Part shown: one piece after another, positions 13,746 to 23,584 of the stretch
Position numbering within the stretch: the stretch's first letter is position 1
Layout of the letters: each line of letters opens with the position of its first letter
Assembly (NCBI RefSeq): GCF_014839805.1
Contig: NC_051131.1
Coordinates: 2,468,913 to 2,532,912, forward strand
Length of the DNA: 64,000 nt
Origin: Manduca sexta
Taxonomy: Eukaryota; Arthropoda; Insecta; Lepidoptera; Sphingidae
Direction: 5' to 3'
Made by a program: the position numbers and the translations under genes
Notes under the pieces: generated by a model
Database searches by the model: none
What the model was told of the DNA's origin: nothing
Seen by the model: only the letters and a program-made list of their open reading frames with translations

Positions 13746-13854
13746 TTTGTGGAAACTGTTTGGCTAATGTAAAAATTATTGTATTTAATTCGTACCTATG
13801 TTAAAAAATGAGTGCTGTTTGTTTTCCTAAATAAAAAAAAATAAGTACCTATAT

Positions 13855-14012
13855 TGATAAATATTACTTTAAATAGAAGAAATCAGAAATTTATATAGGT
13901 AATGCGAAATAAAATACGTCTTGTCAATACAAGACAACAGACCAGAGTGTCAGTACATTTTATTTTTTATAATTGTGACATTACATATAAAAGACTAATC
14001 TATGATCTAACA
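13855..14012 (-). repeat. Copia 3' LTR (158 bp)
   Basis: Identical along its full length to 17647-17804. On the minus strand it starts TGTTAGATCA and ends TTTATCA. The RNase H reading frame ends a few codons inside it, at 14000. Confidence 0.95.
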
Positions 14013-15834
14013 TCCTCCCCAAAACGTAGTCCCATTTCTCGAACACATTCTTGGAATTTAATGCGTGTTGTAGGTTTAGTAAGTATGTCAGCCACCATTC
14101 TTTCGGTACCCATGTACATAATTTTTATTTCCTTTTTAGAAACCTTTTCACGCAGAAAATGATATCTTATATCAATATGTTTGCTGCGGGCACAGTACGA
14201 CTCTGTACCTGCAAATTTAATTGTGCTTTGATTATCACAATAAATAATGGACGGCGAAATTCCGACATCATGTTGTTGACATGACTGCAGTTCAAGTTCT
14301 AAATTTCTTAGCCACATTGCTTCTTGAGTGGCGGTTGCGAGTGACATATACTCTGCTTCCATGGTTGATAAAGCAACGGTATTTTGTCGTCTTGAACACC
14401 ATGAAATTGCAGCACTCTGAAACAAAAAAATGTAGCCTGAGCAGGATCTCCGACTATTAATGTCTGCAGCCCAATCAGAATCACAATACCCAAATATACA
14501 TTTTTCTTCTTCATTTTGTTTAAATATCAACTTGTAATCCATGGTCCCTTTTAAATAGCGTAATACTCTTTTAAGTGCTTGCCAGTGTTGCTGTTCTGGT
14601 TTATTATTAAAACTGCTCAGTTTATTAACTATATAACATATATCAGGCCTCGTTCCCTGAGATAAATATAACAAGCTTCCAATCGCCTCTTGATATGGTA
14701 TGTTTGTTAAAATATTTCTTTCATCTTCTGAACTGATTAATTTAACACCAGACTCACATGGCAAATTAACTGGATTACAATCATTCATCTTGAATCTTTC
14801 TAAAATTAATTTTATATAATTAGTCTGATCAATATAAATCTCATCTCTCGATAAGTTTTGCTGAATTTTCCAACCAATAAAATAATGCACAGGACCAAGT
14901 TCTTTCATTTCAAATTTACTTTTCAATTGTTGTTTCATTTCCTTTCCCACTTGTTCATTATTATAAAATAATAATAAGTCATCAACGTAAATAATAATTA
15001 TCACAATATTTTTATCATTAGTGTTGTAATATATACATGGATCCACAGAAATACTTTTCAAGCCTAATTCTTTTAATACAGACGTTAGTTTCAAATTCCA
15101 TTGTCGACTCGCCTGTTTAAGTCCATAAATGGCTTTATTTAACTTACAAACTTTATCTCCTTGTTCATAAGACGGTGGTTGTTCCATATATATTTCTGTG
15201 TCAATATCCCCTTGTAGGAACGCCGTAACTGCATCCATCTGTTCAATGAATAAGTTGTATTTTACAGCCAATGCCAATAAATATCTGATTGAAGTAAGAC
15301 GAACTACCGGGGCAAATACTTCATTATATTCTACTCCCTTCTTTTGAATAAAACCTTTAATGACTAATCTTGCTTTGTACCGTACAATTTCTCCATTAGC
15401 ACCAGTCTTCATTTTGTAGATCCACTTACATGGAATTGCTCTCTTATTTTCTGGTAAAGTTACTAATGACCACGTATTATTTTTCAGGAGTGACTCATAT
15501 TCACTGTTCATGGCATCCTTCCATTCTTTTGCATTTGGACCCAAAAGAGCTTTTTCTACAGAATCGGGCTCATTAGCTAATAAGGCTATTAATTGCTCAG
15601 AATTATCCAAACTTTCACATAAGTAGGTACTCTGTTTATTTTTATTTCTCGGCCTCAATACTATTTGACTAGGTGTAACTTCAGTTATTTTTCTATCTGG
15701 CACATACTCATCGTCAGCAGTATCAGTGTGGTAGCTATCATCACTCTCCAGTACTTCCTCTTTATCAGTACTCTTATTCACAGTTGAACTTGAAACTTTT
15801 GGTGTATCACAAAGCGAATTGTCTGACATAATAA
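14000..15834 (-). pseudogene. Copia pol, C-terminal part: reverse transcriptase and RNase H
   Basis: This frame continues the polyprotein after the integrase deletion. The ATG at 15827-15829 is probably not a genuine start, because the frame is open back to the deletion junction. It has a Copia-type RT with AIPCKWIYKMKTGANGEI at about residues 131-148, DAVTAFLQGDI near 199-209, IYGLKQASRQW near 234-244 and the active site YVDD at 281-284. The RNase H domain follows, with FGYCDSDWAAD near 446-456 and STMEAEY near 488-494. RT copies element RNA into DNA and RNase H removes the RNA template, inside virus-like particles. All key residues I can see are intact, so this half looks recently functional. 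It terminates inside the 3' LTR. Confidence 0.9.
14013..14020 (-). other. Copia polypurine tract
   Basis: On the minus strand GGGGAGGA abuts the 3' LTR. Polypurine tracts at this position prime plus-strand DNA synthesis in LTR retroelements. Confidence 0.75.
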
Positions 15835-15835
15835 G

Positions 15836-16034
15836 GGAGAATAAGGGTTGGTAGTTTGATGTTGTATACCAGATTTTTCCAGAAACAACTTAAATTCTGT
15901 ATTTACATATTCTCGACCATTATCTGATCGTAATACTTTTATCCGTTTTTCAGTTTCATTCTCTACAATATTTTTAAATTCTTTAAATTTATTCAAAGTA
16001 TCAGATTTATTCTTCATAAAATAGACAAACTTTT
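15836..16034 (-). pseudogene. Copia integrase core fragment, out of frame and truncated
   Basis: This frame carries VYFMKNKSDTLNKFKEFKN and SDNGREYVNTEF, the segment around the second catalytic Asp of the D-D-35-E integrase core, followed by TTNPYSP. The family then continues with a segment containing the catalytic Glu, which is missing here: NPYSP is joined directly to the hydrophilic linker before RT. The frame differs from the upstream gag-pro-int frame by one position (a 1-nt gain or 2-nt loss near 16030) and from the RT frame at 15835. Its nominal ATG at 16045-16047 is out of phase with the real protein upstream of the shift. Confidence 0.85.
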
Positions 16035-17500
16035 CTACTAAAATCATCTATAAAGGTGACATAATATCTTGCACCTCCCAGGGAAATAGTTTCCATCGGT
16101 CCACATAAGTCGGAGTGAATTAATTGAAGTGGTTCAGATGCTCTAGTCCCAATATCTTTAAATGGCAATCTAGTCATTTTCCCTTCCAAACAAGTAGTAC
16201 AGATCTGATTACCTTTTTTGGATAATTTCACCCCTTCGGCATTCTCCTCTATTTTCATCAAGTTTGTGAAATTAAGATGGCCCATTCTCTGGTGCCATAA
16301 ATTTAAATCATATTCATCTACTTTCGACAACAAGGCTGACGTCTCAGAAAAATAATTTAATACATACATGTTATTATGTTGCAATGCAGTGAAAATTAAT
16401 TTGTCATCTTTATAAATCTGACAGTAGTCTTTTTCGAATTTAACCTCACAACCATTTTTTGTCATCTGACTTACAGATATTAAATTAGTTATCAAAGAAG
16501 GTACATATAAAACGTTTCTTATTTGTATTGTTTGAGGTTTACCATCAGAATCTCTTATTTGCAAGTCGACGTTACCACATCCCAACACTGCCACAGTCTT
16601 GTTGTCTGCTACCTTTATATGACTTACTGTAGAAGATGAAACATTGTGCATCCATTTTCTTTCTCTGCACATATGCCGCGAGGCTCCAGAATCAACATAC
16701 CATCTGTTGCTATCCAATGTTTCTGCAGCTGAAAAAACAGCATAATAACCATTATTTTTTGAGCTATTAACCGAGCTTGTTTTCTCAGTCTGTGTTTTTT
16801 TCTTATGTTGAAAATAACAATTTTTGCTTAAATGACCATATTTGTTACAATTGTAACACCGTGGGCTTTTCTTATGATATTTATCAGATGAATCCTTATG
16901 GGATTTTGACGTATTTCTAATTTTATTATACTTGACATAATAGGCTGAGGATTCTGAGACTTTGACGTCTTGTAATAACTTCGTTTTGACAAAATCAGCG
17001 CTAACGGGCACACCAGAGCTTTCTATAGCCATAATCATCGGTTTGTAGACTTCAGGGAGGCCAGCGAGTAGCAATGTACCGAGCCACTCGTCTCCTACTA
17101 CAAAGTTTATATTTCTGAGCTTATGTGCTGCTGTCATCACCTTATTAATATAATCCTCAACACTAGAACTATTATCTAAAGTAGTTGTTATTAATTCTCG
17201 TAATAAACCTACTTTTCTGCTGAGCCCGGAGTCATCAAAGACTTGCTCTAATTTCGACCATACCTGTTTCGCCGTAGTCGCCTCCTGTACGTGGACATAA
17301 TTAATGGGATCAATTAGTAATATTAGTTTAGATCTTGCTTTTGTATCCTTTTTGACATCATGTTTGTAGTCCGCACCCGGTTCAATAGTGTCCCACAGCT
17401 CCTCATGTTCCAAATAGTTTTTTACGGCAAATTTCCACGTTGGATAATTTTCTCTGCCAATTAACTTCGCGATAGTACCAATGGATATTTGTGAATTCAT
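16007..17500 (-). pseudogene. Copia gag, protease and integrase N-terminus
   Basis: The start ATG at 17498-17500 lies about 150 nt downstream of the 5' LTR and opens a 497-codon frame. Residues 1-190 are a Copia gag with the TWKFAVKNYLEHEELWD segment. A CCHC zinc knuckle (CYNCNKYGHLSKNC) is at 215-228, the aspartic protease motif DSGA is at 270-273, the integrase HHCC zinc site is at H403, H408, C434 and C437, and the first integrase Asp is D464 in HSDLCGP. The frame ends 33 residues later at a stop because of an indel after DDFSRKV. Gag would form particles, protease would cleave the polyprotein, and integrase would insert the cDNA. Gag and protease look intact; integrase cannot be completed. 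Confidence 0.92.
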
Positions 17501-17635
17501 TTTTGCAGTTCGCTGAAAAACTTCTAGAACAAAATGTCGCTCGTGGTTGACCGGTGAATCTCTATCAATTTTATCCCATTTAATCGCGCGACTATTTCGG
17601 TAAAAAACTGATTTAATCTTTTACGGAGTAATAAT

Positions 17636-17646
17636 GGCCCATAACC
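17636..17646 (-). other. Copia primer-binding site, initiator Met tRNA type
   Basis: Immediately inside the 5' LTR the minus strand reads GGTTATGGGCC. Its complement GGCCCATAACC contains the CAT anticodon loop of initiator methionine tRNA. Drosophila copia is known to prime from an internal fragment of that tRNA rather than from its 3' end, and this site matches that habit. Confidence 0.85.
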
Positions 17647-17804
17647 TGATAAATATTACTTTAAATAGAAGAAATCAGAAATTTATATAGGTAATGCGAA
17701 ATAAAATACGTCTTGTCAATACAAGACAACAGACCAGAGTGTCAGTACATTTTATTTTTTATAATTGTGACATTACATATAAAAGACTAATCTATGATCT
17801 AACA
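17647..17804 (-). repeat. Copia 5' LTR (158 bp)
   Basis: Identical to 13855-14012. As the 5' LTR of a minus-strand element it should hold the promoter and RNA start. At 158 bp it is short for a Copia LTR, but TG...CA ends, primer site and target duplication all agree. Confidence 0.95.
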
Positions 17805-17809
17805 TATAT

Positions 17810-18444
17810 GTTGTGTCGGGTTCCTTTTCGAATAATTTTACCCTTCGCTACTACTATGCTTACTGGAATAGGCCTATTGTAAACAAGTTTCCGTTTTCTG
17901 CGTACGTCCAAATTGTCAACTCCAACTGCCGATAAGTTTAAACGTATTATCATGTACAAACCAAACTTGATACTCAAGACTCCCTTACAGTTAGAATTAA
18001 ACACTCCTTAAAGCAAGCTAAGTATTACACGCCCTCATGGTTCCACGTGGTAAATTCTCCAAAAGATAATAATCAACTCGATCCATGAGCTGGCGCCGTG
18101 CCAGCCGCGCCACGTCTCCCCCCACACTATTGCAAATTATCCTAAAATATGGGGACGGTGGGGAGAACTCACTAAATGATTATGAATAACTATCTTCAAT
18201 CCTATTTTATTTCGTACTTTGTACACAATGTTCTCGGTAAGATGTAAACGTCTCGGAGACAAATAAATTACAATTTAATTCAAATTATATACCTAGTGTC
18301 GCTAATGGATAATTTTCTACGTTCTATTACTTTATTTACTAATAAAGAAACTACGTCTTATATTTTATATACTACGAAACGAGTAAGGCGACTGTCCATA
18401 AACAATAGCAACGACTAGTGAGTATTTGTAATAATTATGTTTTA
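17810..18444. other. Stretch without recognised features
   Basis: No gene or repeat recognised. It includes a short GC-rich patch at 18085-18165. Confidence 0.45.
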
Positions 18445-18811
18445 TTAAGGCGATACCTCAAGGTCCATTTTCATACATTTTGTTTCGACTTTAATCTGGG
18501 TAACTAAACAAGTATTGGCAAGTAAAGAATTTAAATTCACGTCTAGTTAGTGATTAATTCTCGCAGTTGAAAGAAAAACGTAAAAATAATTAATAATCAT
18601 GGATATTTCGGCCTTTAAAATTTAATATGACGAAATTTTAAAGGCCGAAATATCCATGATTATTAATTATTTTTACGTTTTTCTTTCAACTGCAAGAACT
18701 AATCACTAACTAGACGTGAATTTAAATTCTTTACTTGCCAATACTTGTTTAGTTACCCAGATTAAAGTCGAAACAAAATGTATGAAAATGGACCTTGAGG
18801 TATCGCCTTAA
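18445..18811. mobile_element. Long foldback element with TTAA ends (MITE-like hairpin)
   Basis: The left arm, 18445-18623, is repeated as its reverse complement at 18633-18811 around a 9-nt centre (AATATGACG). I can find only two mismatches between the ~179-bp arms, near 18555-18562 on the left and 18692-18705 on the right. The ends read TTAAGGCGATACC and GGTATCGCCTTAA; TTAA is the target duplicated by piggyBac-type transposases. There is no coding capacity. Transcribed, it would form a ~179-bp double-stranded hairpin. It could be a MITE or a local inverted duplication. Confidence 0.8.
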
Positions 18812-19224
18812 GCTGCGTTCGTCATCCTCACACTAGAACTATCACAGTAGCCGTTAATTACGCCTCCCAACGTCTATCAAACTACGTTGATTGATTAATT
18901 GATTCCTTCTTAACCAAATATCGGCCCCGGCGGTCAATCTCAACAGAGATCAGCCAAATACGCAGAACATATTATAGTGCACAACTGTATGCGCAACACA
19001 CAGGTGCATTGTTTTTTCCTACACACTCATAGTTCGCTGAGAAGAAGGACTGAGTGGCATCTATAGAATCTCTCATTCGAGTCATGCCACGTAGGAAACG
19101 TAGCATCTTTTAAACTGATCAACCTTCATATTACTATCGCAATACAACAGTGTGGCAATATTAGTATCATGTATGTACTTCTACGTGCAAAGAATAATAA
19201 TAAGCTGATATGTGCTTTACACTG
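18812..19224. other. Stretch without recognised features
   Basis: Nothing recognised except AT-rich spacer. Confidence 0.4.
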
Positions 19225-19400
19225 TATTAACTTTTACTTGCGGCTTCGTCCGTGTGATTTTTTTTCGAGATAAAAGTCCCGTTATATTTTTTCCTAGGAT
19301 AAAAAGTGTCTTTCTCAAAGTTTCAAACTATCCCCATACCAAACTTCATCAATATCTGTTAAATATTTATTGAGTTTATCACGTTAAACAGGGATTTAGT
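19225..19400 (+). mobile_element. RTE-like LINE or derived SINE 3' fragment
   Basis: The segment has CGGCTTCGTCCGTGTGATTT, then CGAGATAAAAGTCCCGTTAT, GGATAAAAAGTGTCTTTCTC and TTTCAAACTATCCCCATACC. This series of phrases is very common in lepidopteran genomes as the 3' end of RTE-type LINEs and SINEs that share their tail. That assignment is from memory, not from a search. No coding part is present. Confidence 0.5.
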
Positions 19401-19403
19401 TTT

Positions 19404-19716
19404 ATGATAGCCTAGTTACGAATATAACAGTTTAATGAGACGTATCTCCGCAGGTTCAAAACCGAATGTATAGACCTCTGATTTTCCGAAGTTATGTGTG
19501 TATTTTTTATCAATATTCCTGCGCCTTTCGGTGGAAACATAGTGAAGACACCTGCATTATTGAGAATTCTCTTTAAGATTTTTGGGGGTATGTGAAATCT
19601 GGCAACCCGGACTAGGGCAGCGTGGTAGACTAAGGTCTAAACCTCATCAGTAGTAGAGGAGGCCCTTGCTCAGCAGTGGGCAGTATATAAATACAGCTAT
19701 GATACTATTATTTATA
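19404..19716 (+). mobile_element. tRNA-derived SINE (Metulj-like), diverged copy
   Basis: It has the A box TAGCCTAGTTACG, the B box GGTTCAAAACC, the segment AGTAGTAGAGGAGGCCCTTG and a shortened ATT tail, in the same order as the younger copies but with many substitutions and small gaps. It directly follows the RTE-like fragment. Confidence 0.75.
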
Positions 19717-20870
19717 CAGTATGTGCCTAAATCGCAACGAAGACACTATAATAAATACATATGACAGTAACAAATAATTTTAACACATAGAAAGTGTAGT
19801 ATAGTTAGCTTTAGATATGTATAAGAATGAATATTGTATTAATGAGGGTAATCTGGCAGTCCGCAATAAATGGTCGAATTGAATACACGCGTTTCATTGT
19901 GCTCCTTGCTAAGATATATTACAGAAAGATATTTTTAAACAAAATATCGCTTCATATTTGACAATTGAAATGTCGCATGAAAACTTAATAAAAACGTAAA
20001 TTGTTAATGAGGACAATTGGAGCAGTTTCACAAAGTGGCAGTGTTGTGCCGGTAAACAAAGCAACGGACGTCTTGTGAGGTTCCGTACTGACGCGGTAAA
20101 ATAAAAAAAAATAAACAAAAAACATTCATCGAAGTCTTTTCCTAGTATAAAAGTGCTCAAATGAAAATATGATGTTTCCTTTCTCAGGGATAGTGTAGCT
20201 TTTAGTAAAGTAAAACCTACGGTAGGTTTAACTGTGCCAGTTATCTGTTGCAAACAAGCATACAAAGTGCACCTCTGTTATTACCGAGCATGTTATTGCT
20301 ATTGCAATACAGTTATTTAAAAATATACATTTCGATTTGTTTTTGAAATTAGGATGTTTTACCCTGACTCAACCTCATTTACTTAACGATGATTACAGCT
20401 CGCCTACATAAAATATAATAACGCAAGAAGAATGACTGTGTCTATCTTCTCTTCAGTATGATGGCATATTTAACTGCACATATAATTTAAAACCGGAATC
20501 TTTTTTCTGGTACATGTTAATACGGGATGTATGCTCACAACATTTAAAATGGTACTTATCTATACCATCTATCAGATAATCACGTGTTCTGTACGAACCC
20601 TGAATCTCAATTTTATTCGTAGTTGGCGTTTGTTTATTTAAATCTCGACGTAAATTAATATTGCGCCTTTGAATATTATTAAATAAGGTTTTTGTTCGCG
20701 AGACAGTCTCGGCGCGAACGTTTCGTTTTGTGATGAAAAAATAATTTAATTTATATTTTATTAGTGTAATAACAACGTATTCCAGTGATGCTAATTTAAT
20801 AGAAGTGAATATGATAATTAATTATAAATACTATGACAACTAAGACCTTTTTTTCTGTACTTAAAATATA
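19717..20870. other. Stretch without recognised genes
   Basis: The longest open frame, 118 codons on the minus strand at 19909-20265, has no recognisable motif and an AT-driven hydrophobic composition; I treat it as chance. Confidence 0.45.
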
Positions 20871-20875
20871 TTTTC

Positions 20876-21115
20876 ATTGCCTTCGGAGGCAGCCAAGTTG
20901 ACAGCCCACCTGTTGATAAGTGGTCGCTGGCGGCAGTGCCAGTCACAGTCAAGCCGCCACCTTTTGGTTAAAACTTGACCGTAAAATATGTTAGCTAAGC
21001 TATAATTGCAGTTTATAATGGTAAGTGACACTGCCTAAGAGCGGCTACAAGCGGCAAAGGATTGAAATAACTCGATTCCTGCCGGCTTCCCTTTATGTAG
21101 AATCTTATTATTATT
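20876..21115 (+). repeat. Dispersed repeat fragment(s)
   Basis: Phrases such as CCCACCTGTTGATAAGTGGT at about 20908 and GGTAAGTGACACTGCCTAAG followed by AGCGGCTACAAGCGGC and GATTCCTGCCGGCTTCCCTT (21019-21093) are familiar from lepidopteran interspersed repeats. A partial relative lies at 12835-12870. Boundaries and family are uncertain. Confidence 0.4.
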
Positions 21116-21449
21116 AGAAGGATTAGCCGACAGCATTTATGCATGCTAGTACGTATAGGTAGTTGTGTACTTCTAGGTTCTTGTGTCGGATTCTCTTTCA
21201 GAAAATCTCACCTCTCCCCACTGGCATTTACAATACTTCAGTACTTGCACGCAGGAATACAAGTATATAGAGAGCAACTAAACAGGAGAATTATTTTGAT
21301 AGTTCTGTTGTGTGGTGTTTTAGATGTGGCTGCTGGTTCAGTCAACACTTCGGGAAAAAGTTGACAGTAACGCATAAACATGTTTTCGTATGTGAATGTT
21401 GTGAGCCGATAATTCTTTTAAGTATTCTTTTAAGTTTTGTTTTTGTGAA

Positions 21450-21774
21450 GCGGCGATAGCCTAGTTGGGTGTGGAACGGACTGCCGAGACGAATGTCCGC
21501 AGGTTCAAATCCCACGGGCACACACCTCTGACTTTTCTAAAATCATGTGTGTATTCTTTGTGAATTTATCGTTCGCTTTAACGGTGAAGGAAAACATCGT
21601 GAGGAAACCTGCACATCTGAGAAGTTCTCTGTAGGAATTTCGAAGGTGTGTGAAGTCTACCAATCCGCACTGGGCCAGCGTGGTGGACTAAGGCCTAATC
21701 CCTCTCAGTAGTAGAGGAGGCCCGTGCTCAGCAGTGGGCAAGTATATAATACAGGGCTGATATTATTATTATTG
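21450..21774 (+). mobile_element. tRNA-derived SINE (Metulj-like), full length
   Basis: This is a well-preserved reference copy: head GCGGCGATAGCCTAGTTGGG, B box GGTTCAAATCC, body with GTGAGGAAACCTGCACATCT and tail GGGCTGATATTATTATTATT. It has no coding capacity and is expected to be made by Pol III from the internal A and B boxes and moved by a LINE. Confidence 0.9.
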
Positions 21775-22592
21775 TTTGTACTGTTTCTATGACGGATAAC
21801 GTGAAATACATAATTTTTTGTTGTTTTTCCGAGATAGATTCGACAAGGCCGTCTTTTTGCCAAGTATAACAAATCAGTTTTGAATCCCCATTTTTAAAGT
21901 CGAACTTTGATTATAATATTAGTAACTATTTATGAATAGAGCCCTATTATCATATCAGGATAAATCAGGGCTATTCCTAAATAGAGCAAGACAAATCCGA
22001 GCCGCAACACGTAAGCGCCGGACGCGCCGTGTCCGTCGGTAAACACTCCGTCCCAGCCGCGCGGCCCTCTCAACACCTCGCGTTGTTTAGACGTGGACTA
22101 ATGGCCGCTGGGGTTACGGTGAGCTGGCCTATTGTTTATACTGCGGCGCTAACTGATCGCTGAGTTTCGTATTTGAATGTCCTTAAGAGTGTTGATTGAT
22201 AGTGTATGTATGGTCAGAAGCGCCCATGAATATTTATAATATTACACACACACGCACACACACATATTCACGCTTTTTTATTAAATGAAGGAATAGGCAG
22301 GATCGCTACAGGTGCATCCACTTCCAACTGTGTTCCGTCCCATAATGTGATATGGATCGAGGTCATTCCCATATCGGCACGAATTCCAGACTCCAAGCTG
22401 CCTTAAACTTAAATAACAGATTTTGATTTCCCGAACAGGCATTCCAAAACGTCACTTGTTCCATATAATATCTTACTGGTGGTATAATAACAACACCAAA
22501 TCAAAACGCAAAATCATGTCTGTTGGCCGAATATTCGCATAATCATGGACGCTGCCCTTCACGTAACTTGATAATAATAAATGTTTTTATTC
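21775..22592. other. Stretch with a GC-rich patch and a CA microsatellite
   Basis: No gene recognised. A GC-rich patch at about 21995-22160 contrasts with the AT-rich surroundings and could be regulatory or old repeat. An interrupted (CA)n run lies at 22245-22265. Confidence 0.4.
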
Positions 22593-22593
22593 T

Positions 22594-22741
22594 AATATCA
22601 GCCCTATATTACGTATATACTGCCCACTGCTGGGCACGGGCCTAATCTACTACTGAGAGGGTTAAGGTTTAGACCATCACGCTGGTGTAGCGCGGATTGG
22701 CAGACTTTACATACCTTCGAAATTGTAATGTAGAATTCTTA
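22594..22741 (-). mobile_element. SINE fragment (Metulj-like), 3' half only
   Basis: It begins with the tail-proximal segment TAATATCAGCCCTATATTAC and continues through GGCAGACTTTACATACCTTC, then stops. The tRNA-like head is missing, as in a 5'-truncated insertion. Confidence 0.8.
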
Positions 22742-22744
22742 GGT

Positions 22745-23209
22745 TTAGGTTAATGTTGTGACCTCCAAATGTTTTATTCTGGCACAGCAAAAATATTATA
22801 AAATAGTGTTGCCGATAAAAGATAGGTTCTTTGGCAGTTGGGAGTCTATCTTATGTCGTATTGGAGATATGTCGGGAATGAGAATGATTGACATTGACGG
22901 CAGCTATTCATGTTCTGCAGATTGCGTCGTACTATAACACATAAATGTCTCCTTCGTGGGATTTAACACCACCGAACATACTACAGTTTTTTTATCATCC
23001 ATCGGTCGCTTATTCAGCTCCACCACTCCAATTGTTTAGTTTTTTTTGTACAAACACGGCAGTGACCCCACTGCACCTGATAGCAAGTAGAGTGGGGTCC
23101 AAAAGACTATTGATTGGCGAGAGATGATCACCCCTCGGTAGTCGACACAATTCTGCCGGCCTGTTGGAAACGTTATTTTACGAAATACTAGATTTTATCG
23201 TCTTACATC
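22745..23209. other. Stretch without recognised features
   Basis: No gene recognised. A short phrase at 23140-23160 (ACAATTCTGCCGGCCTGT) recurs near 37532, suggesting repeat debris. Confidence 0.35.
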
Positions 23210-23490
23210 TAGTCCCGGATCTTGAATTTTTTGAAGGCGGGGCAAAATCTGGATAATGCCGCCCCCAACCACCTATATTTTTACTTTTGTCATCATCATC
23301 ATCATCATTTCGCGCCACGCGAGAAATAATTTATGTGTGTTATATACTGTATGTCTCAGTAGTCAAAGTTGCGTTAATGATGAGATGTGTATTCATCTGC
23401 CAGTTTGAATTTCCCGCCCTCTAAATTCGCCGCCCGGGGCACGGGCCCTGGCTTGCCCCCCCCCCTAGATCCGGGCTGCTTACATCAAGT
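23210..23490. repeat. Probable dispersed repeat fragment with (ATC)n
   Basis: The segments CGGATCTTGAATTTTTTGAA, the (ATC)n run near 23292-23308, and CGCCGCCCGGGGCACGGGCC followed by a C-run resemble a repeat seen in other Lepidoptera. This is recognition by phrase only. Confidence 0.35.
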
Positions 23491-23584
23491 AACCACATTG
23501 TATTTTTGGACTGGCGGGTGTTCGCATGTCGACTATCGACGTGAGACGAGATGTTTGAAGTTAGATTATTTGTGTGCGTGAAAG

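Larger units (their letters stand above)
13855..17804 (-). mobile_element. Copia-type LTR retrotransposon, recent, internally deleted
   Basis: The element is bounded by two identical 158-bp LTRs that start TG and end CA, and by the 5-bp target duplication TATAT (13850-13854 and 17805-17809). Transcription is on the minus strand. The order gag, protease, integrase, RT, RNase H is diagnostic of Copia/Ty1. The length of 3,950 bp is short for the ~5 kb usual in this group because about 1.1 kb is missing from integrase onward (junction near 15835), and there is also a small frameshift near 16030. Identical LTRs indicate a very young insertion, yet the copy cannot make a complete integrase. Confidence 0.95.

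Noticed and set aside
19909..20265. 118-codon minus-strand frame
   Set aside because: Composition is AT-driven and no domain or start context supports it.
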